Assembly (NCBI RefSeq): GCF_014236795.1
Contig: NZ_CP049017.1
Coordinates: 2,458,001 to 2,522,000, forward strand
Length of the DNA stretch: 64,000 bases
Direction of reading: 5' to 3'
Source: Xanthomonas theicola
GTDB lineage: Bacteria > Pseudomonadota > Gammaproteobacteria > Xanthomonadales > Xanthomonadaceae
The notes below the pieces were generated by a model. That model was not told where the DNA came from. It made no database searches and was given only the letters and a program-made list of their open reading frames with translations. Below, in pieces: positions 41,411 through 51,809 of the stretch. Made by a program: the position numbers and the translations under genes. Positions within the stretch are counted from its first letter, which is position 1. Each line of letters opens with the position of its first letter.

Positions 41411-43300
41411 ATGAATACCCGCTACAACGCCGCCGACATCGAAGTTCTCTCTGGCCTGGACCCGGTCAAGCGCCGGCCCGGCATGTACACCGACACCGCA
41501 CGCCCCAACCACCTGGCGCAGGAAGTCATCGACAACGCCGTCGACGAGGCGCTGGCCGGCCACGCCCGGCACATCGAGGTGACCCTGTTCAAGGACGGCA
41601 GTTGCGAAGTGGCCGACGACGGCCGCGGCATGCCGGTGGACATCCATCCGGAGGAGAAGATCTCCGGCGTCGAACTGATCCTGACCCGGCTGCACGCCGG
41701 CGGCAAGTTCAACGACCGCAACTACACCTTCAGCGGCGGCCTGCACGGCGTCGGCGTCAGCGTGGTCAACGCGCTGTCGAAGAAGGTGGATCTGTTCATC
41801 AAGCGCGACGGCAACGAATACCGCATGCAGTTCGCTGATGGCCATGCCGCCTCCAAGCTGGAGATCGTCGGCAGCGTCGGCAAGAAGAACACCGGCACGC
41901 GGCTGCGCTTCTGGGCGGATCCGAAGTATTTCGACACGCCCAAGTTCGGCGTGCGTGCGCTGCGCCACCTGCTGCGCGCCAAGGCGGTGCTGTGCCCCGG
42001 CCTGACGGTGAAGCTGCACGACGAGGCCACCGGCGAGCAGGACACTTGGTATTTCGAGGACGGTCTGCGCGACTATCTGAAGGGCGAGCTGGTCGAACGC
42101 GAACTGCTGCCGGCGGACCTGTTCGTCGGCAGCCTGAAGAAAGACCGCGAGATCGTCGACTGGGCGGTGGCCTGGGTCGTGGATGGCGAACTGGTGCAGG
42201 AAAGCTACGTCAACCTGATCCCGACCGCGCAGCACGGCACCCACGTCAACGGCCTGCGCAGCGGCTTCACCGACGCGCTGCGCGAGTTCTGCGATTTCCG
42301 CAACCTGTTGCCGCGCGGGGTCAAGCTGGCGCCGGAAGACGTGTGGGACCGCGTCGCCTTCGTGCTGTCGCTGAAGATGACCGACCCGCAGTTCAGCGGC
42401 CAGACCAAGGAACGCCTGTCCTCGCGCCAGGCCGCCGGCTTCATCGAAGGCGCCGCGCACGACGCCTTCAGCCTGTGGCTGAACCAGAACGTGGAGACCG
42501 GCACGCGCATCGCGCAGATCGCGATCGACCGCGCCAGCGCCCGGCTGAAGACCGAAAAGCAGATCACCCGCAAGAAGGTCACCTCCGGCCCGGCCCTGCC
42601 CGGCAAGCTGGCCGACTGCATCAGCCAGGACCTGTCGCGCACCGAACTGTTCCTGGTGGAAGGCGACTCGGCCGGCGGCAGCGCCAAGCAGGCGCGCGAC
42701 AAGGACTTCCAAGCGATCCTGCCGTTGCGCGGCAAGATCCTCAACACCTGGGAAGTGGCCTCCGGCAGCGTGCTGGCCTCCGAGGAAGTGCACAACCTGG
42801 CGATCGCGATCGGCTGCGACCCCGGCAAGGACGACATCACCGGGCTGCGCTACGGCAAGGTGGTGATCCTGGCCGACGCCGACTCCGACGGCCTGCACAT
42901 CGCCACCCTGCTGACCGCGCTGTTCCTGCGCCACTTCCCGGCGCTGGTCCGGGCCGGCCACGTGTTCGTGGCGATGCCGCCGCTGTTCCGCGTGGACGTG
43001 GGCAAGCAGGTGTTCTACGCGCTGGACGAGGAAGAGAAGCGCTCGCTGCTGGAGAAGATCGCGCGCGAGAAGCTCAAGGGCCAGCTCAGCGTGACCCGCT
43101 TCAAGGGCCTGGGCGAAATGAACCCGCAGCAGCTGCGCGAATCCACCATCCACCCGGACACGCGGCGGCTGGTGCAGCTGACCGTCGACGAAGGCGACCA
43201 GACCCGTTCGCTGATGGACATGCTGCTGGCCAAGAAGCGCGCCGGCGACCGCAAGCAGTGGCTGGAGACCAAGGGCGACCTGGCTTCGCTGGAGGTCTGA
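41411..43300 (+). CDS. parE: DNA topoisomerase IV subunit B
   Basis: ATPase subunit that, with ParC, decatenates chromosomes. The 629 residues include the GHKL ATPase domain (EVIDNAVDEALAGH near 40, DDGRGMPVD near 75, GGLHGVGVSVVNALS near 115). The TOPRIM metal site follows (LVEGDSAGGSAKQARDKDFQ near 420, LADADSDGLHI near 490). The C-terminal signature RFKGLGEMNPQQLRE lies near 565. The ATG at 41411 follows the family start. Confidence 0.97.
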   Translation: MNTRYNAADIEVLSGLDPVKRRPGMYTDTARPNHLAQEVIDNAVDEALAGHARHIEVTLFKDGSCEVADDGRGMPVDIHPEEKISGVELILTRLHAGGKFNDRNYTFSGGLHGVGVSVVNALSKKVDLFIKRDGNEYRMQFADGHAASKLEIVGSVGKKNTGTRLRFWADPKYFDTPKFGVRALRHLLRAKAVLCPGLTVKLHDEATGEQDTWYFEDGLRDYLKGELVERELLPADLFVGSLKKDREIVDWAVAWVVDGELVQESYVNLIPTAQHGTHVNGLRSGFTDALREFCDFRNLLPRGVKLAPEDVWDRVAFVLSLKMTDPQFSGQTKERLSSRQAAGFIEGAAHDAFSLWLNQNVETGTRIAQIAIDRASARLKTEKQITRKKVTSGPALPGKLADCISQDLSRTELFLVEGDSAGGSAKQARDKDFQAILPLRGKILNTWEVASGSVLASEEVHNLAIAIGCDPGKDDITGLRYGKVVILADADSDGLHIATLLTALFLRHFPALVRAGHVFVAMPPLFRVDVGKQVFYALDEEEKRSLLEKIAREKLKGQLSVTRFKGLGEMNPQQLRESTIHPDTRRLVQLTVDEGDQTRSLMDMLLAKKRAGDRKQWLETKGDLASLEV

Positions 43301-43714
43301 GACCGCCGGCAGTGGGATTGGGCTTGCTGAAGTGCTCTGGCATCCCGCCCCGCAGCGGCGCGTTCGCGTAGCCAAGCCGATGAACAGACGTCCGCGCCAG
43401 ACATTGGGCTGGGCCAGGCCAGCGGCGGTGATGGAACAGGAAATCCTCGGCTTCAAATCACATGCTGCACTTGATTCTTGAGACCGCCCTTCTCCAATCT
43501 GCTGAACAATGGGAGATCCGCGAAGCGGATCTGGATTTCCTGTTCGCTGCGACCCGCGGATGAAGGGGTTTGCTCCCCCATTCTGAAGCAAGCAACTCTC
43601 GATCTTCTCTTCGGGATGGGTTCCACTCGATGACATCATTTGGATGCGAGAAGGATGCCGATGGCCGTGAGAGAAAGATCGGCCACTCCCGCATCTGGTT
43701 GCTCAATTTCAGAG
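43301..43714. other. Intergenic stretch after parE without recognised gene
   Basis: About 410 bases lie between parE and the sugar-binding protein gene, whose 3' ends converge. Short open frames occur on both strands, but none shows a recognisable domain, signal peptide or plausible start with ribosome binding site. Base composition is lower in GC than parE. It may hold degraded sequence. Confidence 0.4.
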
Positions 43715-44668
43715 CTATCGCATTTGGGTGGACGCCGAGGGCTTGGCCAATGTGGTGGCAGTGACCATGACCGGCTCGATCGCCTCATTTGGCACAGGCC
43801 CCTTCTCGCCAATGCGAGCCAGAAGCGACCGCAGTGCGAACTGGGCCTGCTTGGCGGCTGCCTGGTCGACGGTTGCCGCAAGCTGACCGTGACTCACTGC
43901 GGCCAGAGCCACGGGGGTGGCGTCGCATCCAACAAGTGCGATACCAAGCTGATTGCGACCAGAAATCTGCAAAGCATCGAGAGCGCCCATCGCCATCTCG
44001 TCGTTGGCAGCCAGGATCACCTGGGGCATCTTCTCAAGCGGGGTCGCCTCGACGAATTGCTGCATGACCTTGACAGCCTCGGCGCGGTGCCAATTCCCGG
44101 GCTTTTCCAGCACGACCGGATACTGATCGCCGTGCGCAGACAGCACCTCGTGCATTCCCTGAACGCGCTTGATCGAAGCGGCGTGGTCAAGAGGCCCGCT
44201 GAGAATCGCGACACGCGCGCCTGACGGGTAGCGCCCTACCACCCATTCCCCCATCATCTTGCCGATCATCAAGTCGTCACCATGGACGAAACCTGCGCGC
44301 TCAAGCTTGTTGTCGGTCGGCGGCGACAGCACATTGACCGGAATGCCATCGTCCAGCAATGCCTGGATGCGCGGAAACACCGTCTCGTTCTGGGGAAACG
44401 TCAGCACGCCGTCCACTTTCTGAACACGCGCGCTTTCTAAATCAACCATTTGTTTTTCAGGGTTGTTGAAGCCATCCACGACCATGAGCCTGACGCCGAG
44501 CTTGTCGGCCTCGTCACGGAGACCTTCCACCAGGGCCTTTTCGTACGGCTCGGACATGTCTCGCATGGAGACGACCACTCGCGTTCGGTCATGGTTACCG
44601 CAACCGGCCAACGCCAACGCCAATGCAATGGCAGCCATCAATTTTGAGAAAGAACGTGAATATTTCAC
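43715..44668 (-). CDS. Periplasmic sugar-binding lipoprotein (RbsB/Peripla_BP_4 family)
   Basis: The 317-residue product has a lipoprotein signal (ALALALAGCG, Cys about 23) and a type I periplasmic binding fold: VVVSMRDMSEPYEKALVEGLRDEADKLG, VDGVLTFPQNETVFPRIQALLDDGIPVN and VILAANDEMAMGALDALQISG. It resembles ribose/galactose-type binding proteins. No ABC transporter gene is adjacent. The upstream neighbour, before IS insertion, was a methyl-accepting chemotaxis protein about 58 bases away. This suggests a sensory rather than transport role, which is inference. Ligand unknown. Confidence 0.85.
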   Translation of the reverse strand: MKYSRSFSKLMAAIALALALAGCGNHDRTRVVVSMRDMSEPYEKALVEGLRDEADKLGVRLMVVDGFNNPEKQMVDLESARVQKVDGVLTFPQNETVFPRIQALLDDGIPVNVLSPPTDNKLERAGFVHGDDLMIGKMMGEWVVGRYPSGARVAILSGPLDHAASIKRVQGMHEVLSAHGDQYPVVLEKPGNWHRAEAVKVMQQFVEATPLEKMPQVILAANDEMAMGALDALQISGRNQLGIALVGCDATPVALAAVSHGQLAATVDQAAAKQAQFALRSLLARIGEKGPVPNEAIEPVMVTATTLAKPSASTQMR

Positions 44669-44729
44669 TGGGGCAAATCCTGAAAAAAGAAATCAAGCAT
44701 TGAAGAGCCGGTCCTGTCTGAATGCTTAG

Positions 44730-45891
44730 GGATAGTCTGATCAACGCGGTCGGAGGATGAGGCAAGCCATATCGACCACGCCCACGGCGCTCAGACCCTC
44801 GGTTTTTCGCCGTTTCCGGCGCATTTCCGGGGTATTTCCCGGATTACAGGCACACCCTCCCCACGACAGGCAGCAACTGCTTTCGCTTCAGCCACAGGTT
44901 CGACAGCGCAAACAGCGTCAGCACTTGCGCCGTGTTCTTCGCCAGGCCGCGATAGCGCACCTTGACGTAGCCAAACTGGCGCTTGATCACCCGGAACGGA
45001 TGCTCCACCTTCGCCCTCAGGCTGGCCTTGGCGTGCTCCCAGCGCTGTGCCCACTTCAATTCGCGCTTGCTCTTGATCTGCTTCAGCTTCGAGGGCTTCT
45101 CCGCGATCAGATAGCGCAGCTTGCGCTTGCTCGCCATCTCCTCGCGCTTGGCCAGCCCGGTGTAGCCGCTGTCGCCGCATACCGTGTCTTCCTTGCCGTG
45201 CAGCAGCTTGTGCGCCTGGGTGATATCTGCGGCGTTGGCCGCCGTGCATTCCAAGTGGTGCACCAGCCCGGACTCATCGTCCACGCCGATGTGCGCTTTC
45301 ATCCCGAAGTAGTACTGATTGCCCTTCTTGGTCTGGTGCATTTCCGGGTCGCGCTCGCCGTTCTTGTTCTTGGTCGAGCTGGGCGCGGCAATGATCGTGG
45401 CGTCCACGATGGTGCCGCCGCGCAGGCTCTGGCCCTTGCGCGATAGGTGCGCGTTGACCCGGTTGAACAGCGTGCGCGCCAGATCGTGCGTCTCCAGCAA
45501 CCGGCGGAAGTTGAGGATCGTGGTCTCGTCCGGCACCTCATCCAACCCGCCGATCCTGGCGAAACGGCGCATCGACGCCGTGTCGTACAAGGCTTCTTCC
45601 GCGCCCGGGTCGCTCAGTGCGTACCACTGCTGCAGAAAGTGGATGCGCAGCATTGTCTCCAGCGGGTACGGCTGACGGCCCGGATGGCCCGACTTCGGAT
45701 AGTGCGGCGCGATCAGCGCCAGCAGGTCTTTCCACGGCACCACCTGATCCATCTCGGCCAGCAACCTTTCGCGCCGCGTCTGCTTGCGCTTGCCGTTGTA
45801 CTCCGCGTCGCCGAAAGACAATTGCATCGTCGTTGTCCTGTTGGGCTTTGTACGATTGTCGCAGGATCAGAGGGAGTTGTTCAGACCATCC
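44730..45891 (-). mobile_element. IS5-family (IS5 subgroup) element, copy 2, 1162 bp
   Basis: Same ends and sequence as copy 1. It is flanked by TTAG at 44,726-44,729 and 45,892-45,895. The right-hand TTAG is shared with copy 3, which follows immediately in the same orientation. The left TTAG coincides with the reconstructed stop codon of the neighbouring chemotaxis gene. Confidence 0.95.
44844..45827 (-). CDS. IS5-family transposase (copy 2)
   Basis: Its 327 residues are identical to the copy 1 product at 14,168-15,151. Intact DDE transposase; see copy 1 for motifs. Confidence 0.95.
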   Translation of the reverse strand: MQLSFGDAEYNGKRKQTRRERLLAEMDQVVPWKDLLALIAPHYPKSGHPGRQPYPLETMLRIHFLQQWYALSDPGAEEALYDTASMRRFARIGGLDEVPDETTILNFRRLLETHDLARTLFNRVNAHLSRKGQSLRGGTIVDATIIAAPSSTKNKNGERDPEMHQTKKGNQYYFGMKAHIGVDDESGLVHHLECTAANAADITQAHKLLHGKEDTVCGDSGYTGLAKREEMASKRKLRYLIAEKPSKLKQIKSKRELKWAQRWEHAKASLRAKVEHPFRVIKRQFGYVKVRYRGLAKNTAQVLTLFALSNLWLKRKQLLPVVGRVCL

Positions 45892-45895
45892 TTAG

Positions 45896-47057
45896 GGATA
45901 GTCTGATCAACGCGGTCGGAGGATGAGGCAAGCCATATCGACCACGCCCACGGCGCTCAGACCCTCGGTTTTTCGCCGTTTCCGGCGCATTTCCGGGGTA
46001 TTTCCCGGATTACAGGCACACCCTCCCCACGACAGGCAGCAACTGCTTTCGCTTCAGCCACAGGTTCGACAGCGCAAACAGCGTCAGCACTTGCGCCGTG
46101 TTCTTCGCCAGGCCGCGATAGCGCACCTTGACGTAGCCAAACTGGCGCTTGATCACCCGGAACGGATGCTCCACCTTCGCCCTCAGGCTGGCCTTGGCGT
46201 GCTCCCAGCGCTGTGCCCACTTCAATTCGCGCTTGCTCTTGATCTGCTTCAGCTTCGAGGGCTTCTCCGCGATCAGATAGCGCAGCTTGCGCTTGCTCGC
46301 CATCTCCTCGCGCTTGGCCAGCCCGGTGTAGCCGCTGTCGCCGCATACCGTGTCTTCCTTGCCGTGCAGCAGCTTGTGCGCCTGGGTGATATCTGCGGCG
46401 TTGGCCGCCGTGCATTCCAAGTGGTGCACCAGCCCGGACTCATCGTCCACGCCGATGTGCGCTTTCATCCCGAAGTAGTACTGATTGCCCTTCTTGGTCT
46501 GGTGCATTTCCGGGTCGCGCTCGCCGTTCTTGTTCTTGGTCGAGCTGGGCGCGGCAATGATCGTGGCGTCCACGATGGTGCCGCCGCGCAGGCTCTGGCC
46601 CTTGCGCGATAGGTGCGCGTTGACCCGGTTGAACAGCGTGCGCGCCAGATCGTGCGTCTCCAGCAACCGGCGGAAGTTGAGGATCGTGGTCTCGTCCGGC
46701 ACCTCATCCAACCCGCCGATCCTGGCGAAACGGCGCATCGACGCCGTGTCGTACAAGGCTTCTTCCGCGCCCGGGTCGCTCAGTGCGTACCACTGCTGCA
46801 GAAAGTGGATGCGCAGCATTGTCTCCAGCGGGTACGGCTGACGGCCCGGATGGCCCGACTTCGGATAGTGCGGCGCGATCAGCGCCAGCAGGTCTTTCCA
46901 CGGCACCACCTGATCCATCTCGGCCAGCAACCTTTCGCGCCGCGTCTGCTTGCGCTTGCCGTTGTACTCCGCGTCGCCGAAAGACAATTGCATCGTCGTT
47001 GTCCTGTTGGGCTTTGTACGATTGTCGCAGGATCAGAGGGAGTTGTTCAGACCATCC
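45896..47057 (-). mobile_element. IS5-family (IS5 subgroup) element, copy 3, 1162 bp
   Basis: Direct tandem repeat of copy 2, separated from it only by one TTAG (45,892-45,895) and followed by another TTAG at 47,058-47,061. This head-to-tail arrangement with a single shared target could come from insertion next to copy 2 or from tandem duplication. Confidence 0.95.
46010..46993 (-). CDS. IS5-family transposase (copy 3)
   Basis: Identical in protein sequence to copies 1, 2 and 4 (327 residues). Intact. Confidence 0.95.
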   Translation of the reverse strand: MQLSFGDAEYNGKRKQTRRERLLAEMDQVVPWKDLLALIAPHYPKSGHPGRQPYPLETMLRIHFLQQWYALSDPGAEEALYDTASMRRFARIGGLDEVPDETTILNFRRLLETHDLARTLFNRVNAHLSRKGQSLRGGTIVDATIIAAPSSTKNKNGERDPEMHQTKKGNQYYFGMKAHIGVDDESGLVHHLECTAANAADITQAHKLLHGKEDTVCGDSGYTGLAKREEMASKRKLRYLIAEKPSKLKQIKSKRELKWAQRWEHAKASLRAKVEHPFRVIKRQFGYVKVRYRGLAKNTAQVLTLFALSNLWLKRKQLLPVVGRVCL

Positions 47058-47060
47058 TTA

Positions 47061-47917
47061 GAGCGTGTTATGAACTTTGAGTCGATCCGGCTATCGTAGC
47101 GGGATGCAGAGCAAACGCCCATATCCGACCGACATTTCCGACGAAGAGTGGGCGTTCGCAGCGCCTTACCTGAGCCTGATGACCGAGCACGCTCCGCAGC
47201 GCAAGTACGAGCTGCGGGCAATGTTCAATGCGCTGCGCTGGATGGCACGTGCTGGAGCGCCATGGCGCCTTTTGCCCAAGGACTTCCCGCCATGGGAAGC
47301 GGTCTACCAACAGACACAACGCTGGCTGCAGGCGGGCTGCTTTGAAGCCATGGTCAACGACCTGCGTTCCATCCTGCGTGTTGCCCAAGGCAGACATGGC
47401 CAACCCAGTGCTGTCATCCTGGACGGGCGGACGCTGCAATCCACCTGCGAGAGCGGCACACGTGCAGGCTACGACGGCTATAAGCGCAAGAAGGGCAGCA
47501 AGGTGCATATGGCGGTGGACACGCTCGGATATTTGCTTGCAGTGCAAGTCACACCTGCCGACGAGCAAGAACGCGCTCAGGTGCGCTCGCTGGCGCAAGA
47601 GGTGCAACATGTCACGGGCGATACGGTAAAACTGGCGTTCGTGGATCAAGGCTACACCGGGCAGGAGCCGGCGCAAGCCGCGCAGGCAGAAGGAATCGAA
47701 CTGCACGTGGTGAAACTTCCCGAAGCCAAGAAAGGATTCGTCTTGCTTCCTCGGCGCTGGGTCGTCGAACGCAGCTTCGGCTGGGTCAACCGATTCCGAC
47801 GATTGGCACGCGACTATGAGCGCTTGCCGGAAACCTTGGCTGGCTTGCACTTCGTCGTCTTCACCGTGCTCATGCTCAGCAACGCCGCTACCATCCTTCA
47901 AAGTTCATAACACGCTC
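47061..47917 (+). mobile_element. Second type of IS5-family element, about 857 bp
   Basis: The terminal inverted repeats are GAGCGTGTTATGAACTTTGA at 47,061 and its near-perfect complement (TTCAAAGTTCATAACACGCTC) ending at 47,917. It lies against copy 3 on the left and against the 3' end of the chemotaxis gene on the right. TA or TAG flanks both ends, so it probably inserted into the TTAG next to copy 3. Confidence 0.9.
47104..47910 (+). CDS. IS5-family transposase (single-frame type)
   Basis: Intact transposase of 268 residues, starting MQSKRPYPTDISDEEWAFAA. It has AVILDGRTLQST (first Asp), LAFVDQGYTGQEP (second Asp) and RRWVVERSFGWVNRFRR (Glu region). The family is IS5 of the ISL2/IS1031 kind; the subgroup was not determined. 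An ATG at 47104 is preferred over the upstream frame opening at 47077. Confidence 0.9.
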   Translation: MQSKRPYPTDISDEEWAFAAPYLSLMTEHAPQRKYELRAMFNALRWMARAGAPWRLLPKDFPPWEAVYQQTQRWLQAGCFEAMVNDLRSILRVAQGRHGQPSAVILDGRTLQSTCESGTRAGYDGYKRKKGSKVHMAVDTLGYLLAVQVTPADEQERAQVRSLAQEVQHVTGDTVKLAFVDQGYTGQEPAQAAQAEGIELHVVKLPEAKKGFVLLPRRWVVERSFGWVNRFRRLARDYERLPETLAGLHFVVFTVLMLSNAATILQSS

Positions 47918-49851
47918 TAGGCACTGGCGCAGTCCAGCCGAAACCGGCGCACAGACACCATCAGATTGGCCGCTTGCTCCTCCATGGAGCGCGCAGCGGC
48001 GGTCGCTTCCTCCACCAGCGCGGCATTTTGCTGCGTAGCCTCGTCCATCTGGGTCACGGTGTGATTGACCTGCTCGATACCCGCCGATTGCTCCTGGGAA
48101 GCTCCCGATATCTCGCCCATGATCGCAGTCACGCGCTGCACGCTGGTCACGATTTCGCCCATGGTCTGGCCTGCGGTATGCACCAGCGAAGAACCCTCGG
48201 CGACCTTTTCGACTGAATCGTCGATCAGGCTCTTGATTTCCTTGGCTGCACCGGCTGAACGCTGGGCCAGGGAACGCACCTCGGAAGCAACGACGGCGAA
48301 ACCGCGCCCTTGCTCGCCGGCGCGTGCGGCCTCTACCGCCGCATTGAGCGCGAGAATATTGGTCTGGAAGGCGATGCCGTCGATCACCGAGATGATCTCG
48401 GCAATCTTTTTCGACGACGCCTCGATCCCCGTCATCGTGGTGACGACCTTACCAACCACGTCTCCTCCGCGCGAAGCGACATCGGCCGCACCCATGGCCA
48501 ACTGATTGGCCTGGCGCGCGTGTTCGGCGTTCTGTTTGACGGTGGCGGTCAGTTCCTCCATCGAGGCGGCGGTCTCTTCGAGGTTGGCGGCTTGCTGCTC
48601 GGTGCGCTGGGAAAGATCTTCGTTGCCCGATGCGATCTCGCCGGCAGCGGTATCGATGGCCAGACCGGCCGCGCCGATCTGGGTGATCAGGGCGGCCAAC
48701 GCCTCGACCGTGGTGTTGAAACTGCTCTGCATCTGCGCCAAGCGGCCGGCATATTCGCCGTGCATACGCACGGTCAGGTCTCCATCGGACAATGCCGAGA
48801 GGGCCGTGCCCAACGCGCCAGTGGCATGGTCGTTGGCGTTCATCAATTGATTGAGGCTATCGACCATTGCACGGAACTCGAACTGATAGGCCTCGGCATT
48901 TCCGCGCACGGAGAAATCCCCGGCGACGCCTGCCTGGACCAAGCGCTGGATTTCGCCATTGACCCCACTCATGTTGCACTTGACAGTGTCCATCGAGGCC
49001 GTGACCTGCGCCAATTGACCAGGCAGCTTGTCCATGTCGCGCGAAAGATCTCCGATCGCATATCGGCCGACCAGTTCCATGACCATATGGTTGACTCGGA
49101 TGTGACCATCGACCAAATCGTTGAGATCATTGACGAGCCTTCCGAAGCCACCAGGGAATCGCGCGGCGTCGATGCGATAGTCGACGACCCCCTGCCGATG
49201 CTGGTTCGCCATTTCCACCTGTGCCGAAGAAAATTCACCGAGCACCTTGGACATGCGCTGCATCGCCAGCAATACGCGGCCCGTCTCATCGTGGCTGTGC
49301 ACGACGATGGCACGATCCAGGTCGCCCTGGGCGATGGCTGTGGCAAAATCCGCAGCGCGGCCCAACGGGCGCGCGACGGCTCCCGACAACAGTCCGCCGA
49401 CCACTAGCGACAGGATCACGGTGACAGCGGTGCCAATGACGATCCAAAGCACATAGCTATGGAAACGCAAAGTTGTGTTGATGATCGTTTGCTGCAACCC
49501 GATGGTGTGTTGGTCGACGGCCGCCTTCAATGAATCGGCAAGCGCGCTCTGCACCTGCGCCGCTTCGCTTTCAAGCTCCTGAGCGCCGCTGGTGTCGCCG
49601 GCATCCACGAGGGAGATGATTCGATCACCCAGCGAAAAGTAGCGCTGTGCGCTCGTTTGGACCGGTTCATACAGCTTGCGTGTCTGCGCGTCGCGGATCA
49701 GGGTCTGATAAAGCACATCGGAACCAAGATAACGGTTCCGCATTGCATAAATCTGCTGTTGATAGCGCAGGCGCGTGGGAAGCTGATCGGCATAAAGCAT
49801 GCTGAGTTCTGCAGCGTGAATGCCTGAGGCAGCCGACTGCATGATCATTAG

Positions 49852-51013
49852 GGATGGTCTGAACAACTCCCTCTGATCCTGCGACAATCGTACAAAGCCC
49901 AACAGGACAACGACGATGCAATTGTCTTTCGGCGACGCGGAGTACAACGGCAAGCGCAAGCAGACGCGGCGCGAAAGGTTGCTGGCCGAGATGGATCAGG
50001 TGGTGCCGTGGAAAGACCTGCTGGCGCTGATCGCGCCGCACTATCCGAAGTCGGGCCATCCGGGCCGTCAGCCGTACCCGCTGGAGACAATGCTGCGCAT
50101 CCACTTTCTGCAGCAGTGGTACGCACTGAGCGACCCGGGCGCGGAAGAAGCCTTGTACGACACGGCGTCGATGCGCCGTTTCGCCAGGATCGGCGGGTTG
50201 GATGAGGTGCCGGACGAGACCACGATCCTCAACTTCCGCCGGTTGCTGGAGACGCACGATCTGGCGCGCACGCTGTTCAACCGGGTCAACGCGCACCTAT
50301 CGCGCAAGGGCCAGAGCCTGCGCGGCGGCACCATCGTGGACGCCACGATCATTGCCGCGCCCAGCTCGACCAAGAACAAGAACGGCGAGCGCGACCCGGA
50401 AATGCACCAGACCAAGAAGGGCAATCAGTACTACTTCGGGATGAAAGCGCACATCGGCGTGGACGATGAGTCCGGGCTGGTGCACCACTTGGAATGCACG
50501 GCGGCCAACGCCGCAGATATCACCCAGGCGCACAAGCTGCTGCACGGCAAGGAAGACACGGTATGCGGCGACAGCGGCTACACCGGGCTGGCCAAGCGCG
50601 AGGAGATGGCGAGCAAGCGCAAGCTGCGCTATCTGATCGCGGAGAAGCCCTCGAAGCTGAAGCAGATCAAGAGCAAGCGCGAATTGAAGTGGGCACAGCG
50701 CTGGGAGCACGCCAAGGCCAGCCTGAGGGCGAAGGTGGAGCATCCGTTCCGGGTGATCAAGCGCCAGTTTGGCTACGTCAAGGTGCGCTATCGCGGCCTG
50801 GCGAAGAACACGGCGCAAGTGCTGACGCTGTTTGCGCTGTCGAACCTGTGGCTGAAGCGAAAGCAGTTGCTGCCTGTCGTGGGGAGGGTGTGCCTGTAAT
50901 CCGGGAAATACCCCGGAAATGCGCCGGAAACGGCGAAAAACCGAGGGTCTGAGCGCCGTGGGCGTGGTCGATATGGCTTGCCTCATCCTCCGACCGCGTT
51001 GATCAGACTATCC
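49852..51013 (+). mobile_element. IS5-family (IS5 subgroup) element, copy 4, 1162 bp, inside the chemotaxis gene
   Basis: Inverted orientation relative to copies 1-3, with the same ends, and flanked by TTAG at 49,848-49,851 and 51,014-51,017. The clean target duplication and exact restoration of the host frame show a simple, fairly recent insertion. Confidence 0.96.
49916..50899 (+). CDS. IS5-family transposase (copy 4)
   Basis: Its 327 residues are identical to the other three copies. Intact. Confidence 0.95.
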   Translation: MQLSFGDAEYNGKRKQTRRERLLAEMDQVVPWKDLLALIAPHYPKSGHPGRQPYPLETMLRIHFLQQWYALSDPGAEEALYDTASMRRFARIGGLDEVPDETTILNFRRLLETHDLARTLFNRVNAHLSRKGQSLRGGTIVDATIIAAPSSTKNKNGERDPEMHQTKKGNQYYFGMKAHIGVDDESGLVHHLECTAANAADITQAHKLLHGKEDTVCGDSGYTGLAKREEMASKRKLRYLIAEKPSKLKQIKSKRELKWAQRWEHAKASLRAKVEHPFRVIKRQFGYVKVRYRGLAKNTAQVLTLFALSNLWLKRKQLLPVVGRVCL

Positions 51014-51438
51014 TTAGGGACTGAATCGACGGCAACGATGAATTGCTGAAATCGAGCATCAGGTTTTTGCCGTCATTCAGCCGCCAAACCGCGAATGCCC
51101 CCAACGCCGCCGCCAAAAAGCAGCACAAGGAGAAGCCGGAGAGAATTTTGTAGAGAATGGAAAGATCCGCAAAGCGCAGGCGGCGGGTCGGGGACATGCT
51201 TGTTGTCCAATTCGATGTTATTGAGAGCACGCTCGCACAGCGGCTGGCGTGAGGTTGGCACTCCTTGGCAATCATTTATCGACACTACCGCAGCACACTT
51301 GAGGCGTGGTCGCGACGAGTGCGGCGGCTGAAGCTGAACAATAAATGATCATCCCGGTAGTCGAAGCCGAGCGGCAACCGGTCGATTCAGCCTTGACTTC
51401 GACGGAATTTTCGTCACTGCCGGTTCCGAAAGCCGTGT

Positions 51439-51640
51439 ATGGAAGAAGAAACCAAGCGCTGGACCGCCCAGCGCAAGTCGGCGCTGGTCCTGGAACGTCA
51501 TCCAGCGCAAGACCACGGCGACGGCGGCCAGTCGCCGGCTCGACCTGGCGCCGTTAGAGATCGGAAGTTGGGTCGAGGATGGCGAGCGCGGTATAGAGAC
51601 TGCCCTGCGCGCCAAACCTGGGAACGTGCGGGCAGCACGA
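51439..51640 (+). pseudogene. IS3-family OrfA remnant (plus strand)
   Basis: It begins MEEETKRWTAQRKSALVL, then shifts frame to ATAASRRLDLAPLEIGSWVEDG and ETALRAKPGNVR, the helix-turn-helix OrfA of IS3-type elements. Frameshifted and truncated; no OrfB follows. Confidence 0.65.
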
Positions 51641-51689
51641 GCGGCAGATCAGGACCGGCGATCATCCCGCCGAATTTGCCGCGCCACGG

Positions 51690-51806
51690 GCGGTACGCCC
51701 CTCGCTGAAGCAGTCGTGGCGGCGGCACCGGTCCTCCACCGCCACACCGGCTCCGGTCTTCACGTGGCAAGCCGATGCTCTGCTCTTCCCCATAACGCTT
51801 CTTCAC
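51690..51806 (-). pseudogene. IS3-family OrfA remnant (minus strand)
   Basis: On the minus strand VKKRYGEEQSIGLPRE resembles the start of another IS3 OrfA type (K-K-R-x-x-E-E-Q-I-I-G-F-L-R-E). After a frameshift, GAGVAVEDRCRRH and finally WRGKFGG follow. Short and broken, it faces the plus-strand IS3 remnant. Confidence 0.6.
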
Positions 51807-51809
51807 GTC

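Larger units (their letters stand above)
47917..51197 (-). pseudogene. Methyl-accepting chemotaxis protein gene interrupted by IS copy 4
   Basis: The gene runs from an ATG at 51197 (MSPTRRLRFADLSILYKI) through the first transmembrane helix (FSLCCFLAAALGAFAVW). It is split at 51,014 by IS copy 4 and resumes at 49,851. Removing 49,852-51,017 (element plus one TTAG) rejoins the frame exactly (...[15 protein letters not shown]...), giving 704 residues. They comprise a four-helix sensor, a second membrane helix, HAMP ([18 protein letters not shown]), and a methyl-accepting domain with the hairpin tip [36 protein letters not shown]. The stop is formed at the junction with another IS; TAA was probably ancestral. 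The 3' portion could still be expressed from a start near the IS end. Confidence 0.93.

Noticed and set aside
41309..43639. A 776-residue minus-strand frame over parE
   Set aside because: Antisense shadow of the clearly identified parE.
47917..49959. A 680-residue chemoreceptor starting inside IS copy 4
   Set aside because: The first 37 residues are the end of the insertion element read in antisense. The true N-terminus lies beyond the element at 51,014-51,197. A truncated product is possible but is not the native gene.
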